NCBI GenBank assembly: GCA_029237695.1
Contig: CM055271.1
Coordinates: forward strand, 80,363,488 to 80,427,487
Direction of reading: 5' to 3'
Source: Conchocele bisecta
Lineage: Eukaryota; Mollusca; Bivalvia; Lucinida; Thyasiridae
DNA: 64,000 nt
Below are positions 45,483 through 57,112 of this stretch, piece after piece. Each line of letters opens with the position of its first letter. Positions within the stretch are counted from its first letter, which is position 1. The notes below the pieces were generated by a model. It saw only the letters and a program-made list of their open reading frames with translations, was not told the DNA's origin and did no database searches. The translations under genes and the position numbers were made by a program.

Positions 45483-46093
45483 TTGACATGCAGATGGTGA
45501 TGAAACTGCCTGAAAGCACTCTATCCATATTTAAGAAAATTCCTCGAATCCAAGATGGCCGCCAAATGTAATATATATTTATTTTTAACTAATGTTTGTT
45601 GCTTCTTGAATAATTTCAAAATGCAATTTCTGTCAGATATTTTTCTCATTTTCTCAAATCAAAAGCATGTGAATCATTAAAACACAAGTGTAAAAAGCAA
45701 ATATGTTTATACATGGACCGCCGGACCTGGCACCATTTCCAAAATTGCATGTCAAGCGCCATATGGAAAATAGTACACTTATGAGTGGGATCTATCATTT
45801 TTGCTGAAAAACCATCAGTGACTGAAAGGCAAACAGTGTATATCATGAGCAGTCAGACTACGCGGATGTGCGGACTTATCTGGGTATATGTTGGTCACAT
45901 CAGTGGGCCACCGGATGAGAAAAAAGCCATAAGACAGGTGCGGCCAGCATAGCGCCAGATCAGCATGGATGCGCAGTCTGACCAAAACCCACACTGGTCG
46001 TCATTCAGTTAATCCAACATTGTTCAACATTGTTGTATTGTACATTGTGTAAATCAGCCGCTAACTTTTCGGCGCACCACTACGCCACCATTG
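45483..46093. other. No gene seen; family J fragment
   Basis: About 45900-46000 resembles J (GCCAGATCAGCATGGATGCG, CAGTCTGACC). AATCCAAGATGGCCGCCAAA at about 45546 is the motif repeated in the 53.4-56.5 kb region. Confidence 0.5.
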
Positions 46094-46593
46094 NNNNNNN
46101 NNNNNNNNNNNNNNNNNNNNNNNNNNNNNNNNNNNNNNNNNNNNNNNNNNNNNNNNNNNNNNNNNNNNNNNNNNNNNNNNNNNNNNNNNNNNNNNNNNNN
46201 NNNNNNNNNNNNNNNNNNNNNNNNNNNNNNNNNNNNNNNNNNNNNNNNNNNNNNNNNNNNNNNNNNNNNNNNNNNNNNNNNNNNNNNNNNNNNNNNNNNN
46301 NNNNNNNNNNNNNNNNNNNNNNNNNNNNNNNNNNNNNNNNNNNNNNNNNNNNNNNNNNNNNNNNNNNNNNNNNNNNNNNNNNNNNNNNNNNNNNNNNNNN
46401 NNNNNNNNNNNNNNNNNNNNNNNNNNNNNNNNNNNNNNNNNNNNNNNNNNNNNNNNNNNNNNNNNNNNNNNNNNNNNNNNNNNNNNNNNNNNNNNNNNNN
46501 NNNNNNNNNNNNNNNNNNNNNNNNNNNNNNNNNNNNNNNNNNNNNNNNNNNNNNNNNNNNNNNNNNNNNNNNNNNNNNNNNNNNNNNNNNNNN
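46094..46593. other. Assembly gap of exactly 500 N
   Basis: All bases are N. The round size indicates a placeholder of unknown true length. Frames that cross it are meaningless. Confidence 0.99.
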
Positions 46594-46780
46594 AATTCGT
46601 TCCATCGGGAACGAATTGTTAATTCGTTGGAACGAATTGTTATATCGTGGGAAGGAATTGTTAATTCGAGGGATCGAATTGTTATATCGTAGGAACGAAT
46701 TGTTAAATTGTGGGAACGAATTGTTATTTCGTGGGAACTCATTAATAATAAAAAATCCATGTCCCCTGCGGGGCTTCGTA
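46594..46780. mobile_element. Family E foldback-like element, right arm only
   Basis: AACGAATTGTTATTTCGTGG units lead to GTCCCCTGCGGGGCTTCGTA. The left arm must lie in the gap. Confidence 0.8.
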
Positions 46781-47056
46781 ATTTATGTACAATGGACGTT
46801 TTCGGCTGGTAAGTTTCGTTGACTATTGTTATGCTGTTAAGCACATTGTTCATTCGATTGACCACTATTGATTTTTACGTAGAGCAGGGGCCCGTTTCAC
46901 TATTTAATCTTAGTTTGTTCATAAGTTCGAACTTAAGTTATAACTTATGACAAAAGTTATGACCGACTTAAGTCATTGCTTATTTGGTTTCACTACACAA
47001 ACTTAAGACGGTCATAACAAGTCCGTCATAAGTTACAACTTAGTTATTGTTTACAG

Positions 47057-47098
47057 CTTCGGTATGTGCCGCGCGGGTTCGAATCCCGCTCGGGGCTT
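47057..47098 (+). repeat. tRNA-like T-arm remnant
   Basis: GCGGGTTCGAATCCCGC forms a perfect T arm and B box, followed by TCGGGGCT. No matching acceptor or D arm precedes it, so it is a SINE or tRNA pseudogene remnant rather than a tRNA. Confidence 0.55.
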
Positions 47099-47520
47099 AT
47101 ATTTTTATGATGACTTTACTTTCCCTTTATCTGTTTTGACATCTAAAATAACGGATTTGCAAGCCTAATGTTGAATATTATTAATTTTTAAAAATAATCT
47201 CATGTAGAATATAAAGTTTATCTCAATATTCCGACGCCATTGAATACATGTGGATATATTTATTGCCAACTAGTGAACATTATACTGTAATATAAATTGG
47301 CATATGACATGAAACAGCAACAAAAGAAGCAATTAACAATGTTTTTGTTTTTACATTCCAATAAAATGGTAGTTCGACCATTTTTAAATTTTACTTAGAT
47401 TACCTCATAAACTCAGAAATCACGTTTCAGAGTCAGCAGAACCACATGTACTGTCGATTATTAATGGTATGCCCGGTCAGATATGGATGTATCTGATACA
47501 ACTACTGAATGACATATTAT

Positions 47521-48082
47521 TTATTTGAACTGGACACGGGTAATTTGTTGATTACATGTAGAAATGCATGCACTGTGTGAGTCAGTGTCACACATATATG
47601 ATTGCCCCTGAACATGTTGACCAGTATAGGACTGGATTAATGCGCACGTGCATTCAGAGGACGGGTCTGAAATTTTTGTTAAATGCGTCAGGACTGTTTC
47701 TCCATCTAGTCTGAAAACAAGGTATCTCCTTATCAGAAACGAAACACAGGCTAACACTGTCCGCAAAGGTCTACTCCACTTTCTAGAACCACTTGATTTG
47801 TTATGTTGTATATATCTCCAGTAACCGCCAGGAAACTACCAGTTGCGTAAAATCGCAATGCAGTCAACACTTGCAATGACACTGACAGACTGTGTGATCT
47901 CAGGTTTGACCGTATAATGTCAGCATGTGCAATGTCGCATACTTGTAGAAAAAAATCACGAGACAGCCTGAATTTCGATATTTGGTCCTCGTTATCCATG
48001 AAGTCTAGGGGATTGGTTCGGTCCTAAAGACTCGTTCCCGTCGTAAATTACGCGCCTGGATTATAGCAAATGCAGCTGCCAT
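47521..48082 (-). pseudogene. Broken PIF/Harbinger (HARBI1-like) transposase, N-terminal part
   Basis: The minus-strand start at 48082 reads MAAAFAIIQARNLRRERVFR before a stop. After a shift, 47999-47751 reads FRLSRDFFLQVCD, LQVLTALRFYATGSF and VTGDIYNIT. This is the conserved N-terminal helical and helix-turn-helix part of Harbinger transposases. After a second shift, 47766-47521 continues with VLACVSFLIRRYLVF and, past an apparent internal loss, QSYMCDTD. The DDE catalytic centre is not found, and the family's usual length of about 350 residues is far from met. TTCTTTCTTTACAG just upstream resembles a splice acceptor. It lies inside the TIR pair 46888-50351. Inactive, in my judgement. Confidence 0.75.
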
Positions 48083-48315
48083 CGTTTGTATGTTCTGTAA
48101 AGAAAGAACAAACAATAGCCGGATAGTCAATCAGACGGATGGACGGACGGACGTTCATATATGACACACCATTAGGTGGTATATTCATCGTTTTTAAAGA
48201 AAAGAATGACCACTTAAGACACAAACGGCTTCGGTTACGGAATATGTTGCATTCTTTTTGTTTGTCTTAGGCGACACCTCCAACCACCTAAGATCCCAAA
48301 CATGTGCCCGGACGA

Positions 48316-48380
48316 GGGCAGGGCAGGGCAGGGCAGGGCAGGGCAGGGCAGGGCAGGGCAGGGCAGGGCAGGGCAGGGCC
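48316..48380. repeat. (GGGCA)13 microsatellite
   Basis: Thirteen uninterrupted GGGCA units. The G-triplet spacing could allow G-quadruplex folding. Confidence 0.95.
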
Positions 48381-49865
48381 AACACCGTCCTACACCGACC
48401 GACACCAACCGACACCGACACCAAGAGACCGACAAACACCGACCGACCAACTCACACCTCACCGACCGACACCGATTGACACTGACCGACACCGATTGAC
48501 ACTGATAGACACTGATAGACACCAACCAACACTGACCGACACCGACCGACACCGATTCACACTGATAGACACTGACCGACACCGAACGACACCGATTGAC
48601 ACTGACCGACACCGATTCGACCGACATTGATTCACACTGATAAACACTGACCGACACCGACCGACACCGATTGACACTGACTGACACCGATTGACACTGA
48701 TAGACACCGACCGACACCGATTGAACCGATTGAACCGATTGACACTGACTGACACCAACAAACCTACACTGATTGACACCAACCGACCGACCGACCGACC
48801 GACCGACCGACCGACCGACCGACACTGACTGACCGACACCGACCGACACCGACCGACCGACCGACCGACCGACCGACACACCTACACCGACCGACCGACA
48901 CACCTACACCGACCGACCGACACCAATCGACCGACAATGACCGACACCGACCAACCCGGACCGACCGACCGACCGACTGACCGACCGACCGACCGACCGA
49001 CCGACCGACCGACCGACCGACCGACCGACCGACCGACCGACCGACCGACCGACCGACCGACCGACCGACCGACCGACCGACCGACCGACCGACCGACCGA
49101 CCGACCGACCGACCGACCGACCGACCGACCGACCGACCGACCACCGACCGACCGACCGACCGACCGACCGACCGACCGACCGACCGACCGACCGACCGAC
49201 CGACCGACCGACCGACCGACCGACCGACCGACCGACCGACCGACCGACCGACCGACCGACCGACCGACCGACTGACACCGATTGACACCGACCAACACCG
49301 ACTGACACCGATTGACAACGACTGACACCGACCGACCGACCGACCGACACCAACTGACCGACACCGACATACCGACACCGACCGACCGACCGACACTGAC
49401 AAACCTACACTGACCGACACTGACCGACTGTCACCAACTGACAGATTGACACCGACCGACCAACACAGACCAACTGACACTGACCGTGCGAAACCAACTG
49501 ACCGACACCGACATACCAACACCGACCGACCGACCGACCGACCGACCGACCGACGGACCGACTGACCGACACTGACAAACCTACACCGACCGACACTGAC
49601 CGACCGACCGACACCAACCGACAGACTGACACCGACCGACCAACACCGACCGACCAACACCGACCAACTGACACTGACCGTGCGAAACCAACTGACCGAC
49701 ATTAACCGACCGACCGACCGACACCGACTGATCGACCGACACCGACTGATCGATCAACACTGACCGACACCGACTGACACTGACCGACCGACTGACAGAC
49801 ACCGACCGACACTGACCAACTGACACCGACCAACTGATACCGACCAACTGACTGACACCAACCGA
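48381..49865. repeat. CGAC-based satellite, with a pure tetranucleotide core
   Basis: The flanks are mosaics of ACCGAC, ACTGAC and ATTGACAC words. The core 48958-49274 is almost pure CCGA repeats with a single phase slip at about 49141. Frames reading SVGR or TDRP repeats on either strand are products of the repeat, not proteins. The core length is probably unreliable. Confidence 0.95.
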
Positions 49866-50445
49866 CAAACAGACATACATGTACAGCATACAGATGGTTT
49901 GTTACGAGCCGGCTCATCTGGATCTACAGTTGTTGTAAATGTTGTCGATAACTGGGCATAACGAATAATGGTAACGACATGACCTACATCACAAATAGCA
50001 ATACACGGGTAACTAGCACAAGTGTGGCTATCTATATGTAAGCATATATGGTTTATATGGCAGATAATTGCTAAAATAGTACGTATGAAGTGAACTTTTA
50101 CCTGCTGTCAGTGAATTGTTTTCTCCACCTCGGCTCATATGGGGGCATCCATCTTTGTTTATTTCATAAGTTCCGACTTAAATATTTAAGTTATAACTTA
50201 AGACTGCTGGCTACCTGTCTTAGTTTTTCATAGTAAATTTCGATTGTCGTTCTTGCTAAGATGTTTTGTGAAACGGACTAAGCACGTACTCCGGACTTAA
50301 GTTATAACTTATGACAAAAGTACTTGCTTAGTTCGTTAGTGAAACGGGCCCCAGATTCAGTGTTCCTACTCAACGGAAATATCTCGCCGTTAAATTAGTC
50401 ACGTGTTCAAACAAGATGTACTGTGGATGTAGCGTTCGTTCTTCA
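49866..50445. other. Right end of the Harbinger element, no gene seen
   Basis: Unique-looking sequence to 50167. After that come the subterminal palindromes CTTAAATATTTAAGTTATAA and ACTTAAGTTATAACTTATGA before the TIR. Confidence 0.5.
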
Positions 50446-50677
50446 GACTGTGACTGGAGAAATGGGGCTTATGGGATTTATGACCAGTGCAGCTCCTGAT
50501 CAACATTCATATAGCCTGATAACCATCTATATATTCTTTGTTAGAAGCATGACGACGAATATTTCATTGGTGGAATCGCGAACAGTGCAGATCCTGATCA
50601 GACTTGCGGATACAGAGGCTGATCTGGATCTACACTGGTTGCAGAACGCATAAACCCCATTTCTCCAGTCACAGCCA
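50446..50677. mobile_element. Family J inverted-repeat element, copy 3
   Basis: Ends GACTGTGACTGGAGAAATGG and CCATTTCTCCAGTCACAG. GACCAGTGCAGCTCCTGATC lies just inside the left end, with a matching inverted block at 50587-50645. Confidence 0.8.
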
Positions 50678-50721
50678 CATATTATGTATGTATGATCGCG
50701 ATATGTATCGTATCATCCCAA

Positions 50722-51115
50722 TGGGTGGTTTGTTGGGAGCATGCGAAGGGTAAAATTAACGGCAGGATTCGTGCTTTCCGGAATCTCGATCTACCTGGTG
50801 TGACCCTCATGTACGTTTTTTTACTTGTTGAATCCGGTTATACCCCATTTTAAGAGTAGTAGGATTAGTACTAATCCTATTACTTTTAGGGGCCAGGGCT
50901 AAGTGACTCTGGTGTGTTTAGGACCTGACAACAGGTCAGGTTATTCTAATTTCAGGATTGAATATATATTATTGTAAATATTCAGTTCTGATTTTGGGAT
51001 CCCCCCCCCTCCTATATCACAACAGGTGACATACGAGACTTGACCCCGTTGACACGGCCTAAAATGACCTTGGCTGTTGACAAGCCGTTAAACACCATCA
51101 ATCAATCATTAAATC
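50722..51115 (+). mobile_element. SINE-like element, copy 1
   Basis: GGGAGCATGCGAAGGGTAAA, GTAGGATTAGTACTAATCCT and CAGGTCAGGTTATTCTAATT mark the body. A tail with AAAATGACCTTGGCTGTTGA and CCGTTAAACACCATCAATCA follows. Tails ending GTTAAACACCA plus short repeats are typical of molluscan SINEs. Body copies are at 51318 and 53029. Confidence 0.6.
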
Positions 51116-51317
51116 ATATCGTCACAGCTATACCTAATACCTTGATATTGGTTTTGCATAATATGTTAGAGGGACATTACTTTGATTTCTTAGAATTTTG
51201 TTTATATATTTAACAAAAATGTGAATAAAGTTTATTCATCATGAAATTATTTTATTATACATCTATAATTTGACCCCATTCAATTGCATTGTGAATTGTC
51301 TATTGTTTCGGTGGGGG

Positions 51318-51605
51318 GGGTCAGTTTGGTTTGGAGCATGCGAAGGGTAAACCTCATGTCGGAATTCGTCCTTTCCGGGATCCCGTTCTACCTGGTTTGG
51401 CCCTCTTGTATTTCATAGTTGAATCCGGCTGTACCCATTGTAAGAGTAGTAGGATTAGCACTAATCGTATTGCTTTGTTTTAGTGACTGGTGCTATGTGA
51501 CTCTGGTTAGGTTAGGACCTGGCACCAGGTCAGGTTATTCTAATTTCAGGGCTGAATATATATTATTGTAAATATTCAGTTCTGATTTTGGGATTTTCCC
51601 CCATC
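51318..51605 (+). mobile_element. SINE-like element, copy 2
   Basis: Same body order as 50722-51010, about 600 bp downstream, ending at TTCAGTTCTGATTTTGGGAT. The SINE tail is absent. Confidence 0.6.
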
Positions 51606-52260
51606 CATATGCATATGGTATATGTCTTAATTTACCCCGCTGTCCGAAAGTTACCCGACTTAATCCTAAACTTACTCTGTACGCTTCTTTGGATGCAGAA
51701 AAAAGATCAATTGGCAATAAAAGAACCGGAACACATTGACAATGATCTGCAGTGACAATGAACCTTCTCCGCAAGTTTCGTGAAATTCCAACTAGACATT
51801 GCAAGATTTGGACAGATGGACACACACATGGACGGACAAAGAGGCGACTTTTGTCCTGTTGAAAATATTTGCCATAATTTGCTAATACATTTTAATTTGG
51901 CATACATTATTTTACTGCACCATTATGTGAGTACAATGCAGGTCCATAAGTTGTTCATGGCGAAAAGAAAACACGTATAGAACAGTTACAGCAATATTCG
52001 TGTTATTCATATAAATCAAATAACCTATTAATTACACAACACACCAAACAACACCACAGAACACAATTACAATGCAATACACTATTCCTGTATTCACCCA
52101 ATCCATACATATGACAACATGAGGTATAGTTTCAGCCAATGTGAACAATGGGGAATCGTAGCTAGTTATTTCCCTTTGCAAATCTATTTATAGAGATCCG
52201 GTCCTTTGGTTTATTTTATCGTTTATTTCTTACTGAATAACTTCCAAAAATAAAGACTGC
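51606..52260. other. Interspersed repeat remnants, no gene seen
   Basis: CAATGATCTGCAGTGACAAT and TTCTCCGCAAGTTTCGTGAA with ATGGACGGAC resemble a common bivalve repeat on the minus strand. The remainder is unassigned. Confidence 0.45.
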
Positions 52261-52267
52261 AAACAGG

Positions 52268-52317
52268 GTAGACCCAGATCAGACTGCACATAATGTACAG
52301 TCTGATCTGGGTCTATA
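52268..52317. repeat. 50-bp hairpin, J-core-like
   Basis: GTAGACCCAGATCAGACTG and CAGTCTGATCTGGGTCTAT pair around CACATAATGTA. The wording is that of the family J subterminal core. Confidence 0.75.
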
Positions 52318-52377
52318 CTGATTGCAATACAATTACTAATAGTAGGGTCATCGCTAAGGATTCTGTGAGAATGTAAT

Positions 52378-52979
52378 TACAGTGGAACCTGTCTAAACCG
52401 GACACCCTGGGAGGTCCCCAGTGTGTGATGCTTAGAGAGATTTCACAGTAAATCAGACATTTGATTATTCTGAGCGATCACTGTGTGCATTGCAATCACG
52501 AACATACATTGTCACCTGAGGCATCACGGGACGGTTGAAAATAGCCAAAATTAACTGCTTTTCTGAGGGCGGAGGGTGACTTATAAAAATCACCGCCTCT
52601 CACAATCAGTTAAGGAGGCTCTTGCGACAAGTATTGAAAAATACTCGCAAATGAAGTACTAATCGCGCGCCACAATAAAAATGCAGTAACCGCATCAGAT
52701 GTGTTCAATTAATATTTTACAAAGTTACCCCACCCACGTATATTTGGCCAGAAATTTCAACACGAATGAATTTGTCGGAATTGTTTTCATGAAAATATGA
52801 GGCACAGATACTTTGCTATGTCTTGTTCTATCACTTGTAACACCACACCATTTTCTGAAAATGATTTCAAAGCGGAGTCATAACCAGCTCAAAACCTGAG
52901 ATAAATGGCCAAGAAACGCATCAACAATAAGATCACGTGTGTTTTCTTGGTGTACGGTTTAGAGAGGTTTCACTGTACA
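52378..52979. mobile_element. Family K mariner-like element, full length
   Basis: TACAGTGGAACCTGTCTAAA at the left is inverted in TTTAGAGAGGTTTCACTGTA at the right (602 bp). A sub-hairpin closes at 52452. No transposase is seen. Confidence 0.7.
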
Positions 52980-53028
52980 TGTATGTACATGTACTTTACT
53001 TTCTGTCCGTCTAATGTGAACGCCACTA

Positions 53029-53290
53029 CTTGTGGGTGGCGGGTGGGAGCACGCGATGGGTAACTTAACGATCGGGGTTCATCCTTGTTCTATGTGATCG
53101 GGTTTTATCCTTGCCGGAGTGGGTGGCAGGTGGGAGCACGCGATGGGTAATTCAACGATCGGGGTTCATCCTTACCGGAATTCCGACTCGAGACCTGGTT
53201 TGGCCGTCACATACTACGTCTTTAACATGTTGTATGTGACAGTTGAATATGGTTATACCCCTAGTCCGTGACCATATTGTTACTACCTTT
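53029..53290 (+). mobile_element. SINE-like element, copy 3, with internal duplication
   Basis: GGTGGGAGCACGCGATGGGT and GATCGGGGTTCATCCTT occur twice (about 53042 and 53128). They are followed by CTGGTTTGGCCGTCACATAC, as in the copies at 50722 and 51318. Confidence 0.6.
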
Positions 53291-53529
53291 TTAGTGTTGA
53301 TTTGTCAACCATTTGAGCAACAATGAGCCCCTATGCATTTTTCAAAAATGATGGGAATACTTTTTAGAGCACACACTTCTAAATGGCCGCCAACGACATA
53401 ATATAAACATGATAAATATAACGAAATATATAAAAGAAACACAACTGAGTTGTCGTTTCCAAATAGTTACATCATGCAAAGACTGCTGGTATGGTTAATT
53501 TTTAGTTTGGACTTTCAGATCCATCATCG

Positions 53530-54180
53530 AAAATATATAATACATAATACATATAGTTAGTGGGAGCTAAGCTAAAAGTAACACTAATCTGTATATATTC
53601 ACTAATTTAGCATGCCACGCCTGTATGTTGGTTTGAAAGTCACTAAGTCCTTGAAATCCAAGATTGCCGCTGTCAATATAAAACACAATAGCTATATGGG
53701 GGCGCGGGGGGGGGGGGGGTGTGTGTAAGCTAAATGTATAAATGGTGTGACATTTTTTGCTAAGTTTAGCAGACCACACCTACTGGAAGGGTTGGATTCT
53801 ATAAGGATCAGGAAATCCAAGATGCCCACCATATGCCATCTAGCAAAACTGAAAATAAATAGTTTTGAGACTGGGTACAAGTACAATGTACAGGCAATGT
53901 GATTTATCACTAATTCTATCATTCTATATTGGCGTTAAGGGATGTTTTGTTACCTTAGCGATTATCATGACTGCCGAATTTTAAGCCGATGGCAACCATA
54001 TACAACGTACTATATATTGCGCATTAAAAGTTGCTCATTGAGTATGGTGGATGATTAATTATGCACGACAACCCCGCAAAAATGTTGGCTGTATATATTA
54101 AACTTACTGTGAAATCCAAAATGGTTACTCTTTGGTATTTGCCATATTGAAAAGAAAAACACAAAGCTACAAAGTGATCA
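53530..54180 (+). repeat. Left arm of a diverged inverted duplication
   Basis: TTAGTGGGAGCTAAGCTAAA, TTGAAAGTCACTAAGTCCTT, AGACCACACCTACTGGAAGG and AAATCCAAGATGCCCACCAT appear in this order. They are mirrored at 55960-56490. Short AATCCAAGATGGCC-type motifs repeat about every 100-250 bases. A poly-G run interrupts at 53706. Confidence 0.65.
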
Positions 54181-55959
54181 AAGGCTGATCATATATTTTA
54201 AGTCTGAATAAACTGAATGCCAAATTGGGACGTTGTTCTCACTGGTACAGGAAGTCAATAAAGTACAAGCGGACATGAACTGTCTTGTTTCATAACTACT
54301 TGAATAACTATTTATGATTTTCCTGTTATCATAATTTAGGAGTCAAAGTTGTCCTGTATATTCCTATCTTGAATGCATAACACTCAGTACTTTTAAACAC
54401 GATACTTAGTGGAATGTGTGGATGCTAACCAACTATTTCTAATTGTATATAAACACAATTATACATATGTATATTAGCACACTTAATATATGAGTCACAG
54501 TCTGTGACATGTGTGTGTGATAGTGTATATGCTATCCTCACTTCTTCAATGTGTTGGTGTTAGAAGTAATCATAACCAGCAGCATGCGTCCTTTTGATGT
54601 ATGTGAATTATATAAGGAGTGCAACTCCAGTGACTACATGCATCAGATGCATGCCTTTATATAATTGTAGATAATGATCATCCAATCGAACACATACATA
54701 TAGTTCTATGATTGTAGACAATGATATGACATTGAATATGAGACTTTAGCTGATGATTCCAAACTCATGGTAAAACATATTCAGTAACTATACGATCATA
54801 TGGGCTAAATTGTGCAGTTACTGCATCAGTAATTGTTTGTACTACAGCAGTTGTCAAAATTACACTTCTTATCAGTATTATCATTGACATTCTGTTCCTG
54901 ATAGTTTATGCTTAGTTGAGGCTCTGGGGATGGATGATACATATATGACAATATGCATTACGTGTGGTGTTATCGCTTGTCAACCATATAGTGCAATCAT
55001 ATTTCCTATTTAGAATTCGGGCTGGGTTTCCTATCCGATATTAGTTAATTTGAGTTGTGGTCACATTGTCTGTGATGTAACAATTTTATATTTTATAAGC
55101 ATCCATCAGTGATCAAGATATATTTCCGCAACAGTTTATGCTGATAAACTTATACAGTTTATATGTTTAATGGTGAACCGGGTCAGACTCGGTGTGTAGA
55201 AGGGGAGCATGTCAATATGTAATTGTTTTTTTTCCGCATGTATTAGTAGTTAGCTCATAACTGATTCTTCATTCATGGTAGTTCTACAAATCACGTCGCA
55301 CATACATGTCACCTATGTGCTTGTAGAGGTAAGTCGCCATATAAAATGGATTAATCAAGAATTTATAATTGATTTATAATGAAACTAAATATATCACTAG
55401 AGGTGGCCACAAGTTAGGCCCCTTGTAGATTCGATTCATCTTAATCATTTTGCAGAAATATGATGGATGACCTGCGAGCAATATCTAGCATCTAGCAAAC
55501 AACCAGTATCACGGTCAGTCAGTGATGAGTTGATAGACAGTTGACGGATACGTATCGGTATAAGTGAAGACCAACATACAACACATCTTCCACTTTCGTG
55601 AACTTACTGGGACTCATATAGTAACCTTAGAAGTCATAATAACATAACACTAGTAGCAATTTGTATGACTTTAAAGATGGTACAATGTCACCGTTTTGAA
55701 GTCATGATTTGCCCACGATTGAACAAAAAACTGTGTACTTCTGCCTTAACTAGTCCTTATAGTAGATTACTGTATGCTTTTGAATACAGCTGATAGTCTA
55801 AATTGTGTTATCCTTGGAAGGCCATCATCACAATCAATATATCTAACCCTGAAATTAAACAATAATAATTAATCCTGTGCTTTTTCCCATCTTCTATCAT
55901 TGAGAACAGCCATACAATTTGATTCTCCATCTTGTTTGGCCTAGGATATATTGGAGTTT
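54181..55959. other. Spacer between inverted arms, no gene seen
   Basis: AT-rich with frequent TATA and ATG-rich stretches. No frame above about 70 codons that I can support. Confidence 0.5.
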
Positions 55960-56490
55960 ATGTTTTCTTTCAAGATGGCATACAGAGGCATTCTTGGATT
56001 TAAAACTAAGTATAATATACAGCCAAGCGATAACAAGTTCTCAAGGTTATATCTTATTTGTAAGAAAGCCGATTTGTTGTGTAATTGTAACTTTGTGAAA
56101 TACTCATGACTTTTAGCCCATATAGCATCTTGTGGATATGTTGTATTTTGTCTTTTTGAGATGTAAGATGGTGGCCATCTTGGATTTCCAAACCCTGATA
56201 ACATCCAATCTAACAAACAGCCCTTCCAGTAGGTGTGGTCTGTTCAAATTAGCGAAACGGTCACATCATGTACACTTTCAGCTTAATTTTCCTCAGAAAT
56301 ATTGTGTTTTATATTGTCCAAGATGGCGGGCGGCGGCCATCTTGGACTTATAGGGCTTAGTGACTTTCAAATCAACACACAACCCCTCCAACAGGTATTG
56401 CATACTAACATTAGTTAACATATACACATTAGTTTTACTTTTAGCTTAGTACCCACTAACAATATAGAGTATTATACATTTTAAGATGTT
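55960..56490 (-). repeat. Right arm of the diverged inverted duplication
   Basis: Reverse-complement order of 53530-54180: AGTAGGTGTGGTCTGTTCAA, TAGTGACTTTCAAATCAACA and TTAGCTTAGTACCCACTAAC. The centre carries the palindrome CGGCGGCCATCTTGG. Confidence 0.65.
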
Positions 56491-56504
56491 GGACGGCGGC
56501 CATA

Positions 56505-56600
56505 AGTGTGATAATATGGATCTGGCAAATAATGCAGTTCCGGATCAGATTGCGCAGATATGTAGGATGATCTGGATCAACACTTGCCATAAACACTATA
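56505..56600. repeat. Family J-like fragment
   Basis: GATCTGGCAAATAATGCAGT, CGGATCAGATTGCGCAGATA and GATGATCTGGATCAACACTT keep the J core words with an inverted arrangement. Confidence 0.5.
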
Positions 56601-56790
56601 ATGGCTTCTTTGCACAATAAAGCATGCGATATTAGGTTTTATTACAAGCAATTAGGCCATAAATATACAAGCTGGACCGGATTTCTATAAATACATTCAA
56701 CAGGAAATAACTAGCTACAATCCTCCATTGGAAAGCTTCAAGAAATAGCGTGTACATGAATCATGGGTAATGCATAGCTACCTGGGGGTG

Positions 56791-57012
56791 GGGGCCGTTT
56801 CACTAAACGTCGTACGACTAAAATGTTCGTAAGTTAAAACTAATTTCATATTTACTCTATTTTCTTGTAAATACTTATTAGTTTTAAATTTATTGAGCAT
56901 GCATAAGCAGCCTATGCTCAATAAATGTAAATCCATCAATTGAAGTTTCCAGACGATCCTAAATTTGCACTTACGAACATTTTAGTAGTACGAAGTTTAG
57001 TGAAACGGCCCC
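56791..57012. mobile_element. Family I element, intact, 222 bp
   Basis: Ends GGGGCCGTTTCACTAAACGT and ACTTCGTA...GTTTAGTGAAACGGCCCC-type are inverted. Arms pair through AAAATGTTCGTAAGTTAAAA. The ends match the Harbinger element at 46888-50351, so it is probably a non-autonomous relative. A further end fragment lies at 57053-57100. Confidence 0.8.
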
Positions 57013-57112
57013 AGACATTCTCTGTGTATGAGCTATCAAATAGTTATCAAGATCCGTTTCACTAAACTTACGACTAAACTGTTCGTAAGTGCAAAAGTAT
57101 GATAGTCTTTAC

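Larger units (their letters stand above)
46888..50351 (-). mobile_element. PIF/Harbinger-type element, 3.46 kb
   Basis: TIRs are GGGCCCGTTTCACTA and TAGTGAAACGGGCCC (15 bp), flanked by CAG on both sides (46885-46887 and 50352-50354). A 3-bp duplication is the rule for PIF/Harbinger. A broken Harbinger transposase lies inside on the minus strand. Subterminal palindromes ACTTAAGTTATAACTTATGA occur at both ends. The second Harbinger protein (Myb/SANT-like) was not found. A CGAC satellite fills 48.4-49.9 kb. The shorter family I elements have near-identical ends and could be its dependants. Confidence 0.65.

Noticed and set aside
46030..46865. Frames of 183-261 codons across the gap
   Set aside because: They consist mostly of N.
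47057..47098. Functional tRNA
   Set aside because: Only the T arm is present, with no pairing acceptor or D arm.
48764..49702. 312-codon SVGR-repeat frame and opposite-strand TDRP frames
   Set aside because: Translation of the CGAC satellite. All phases are open by composition.
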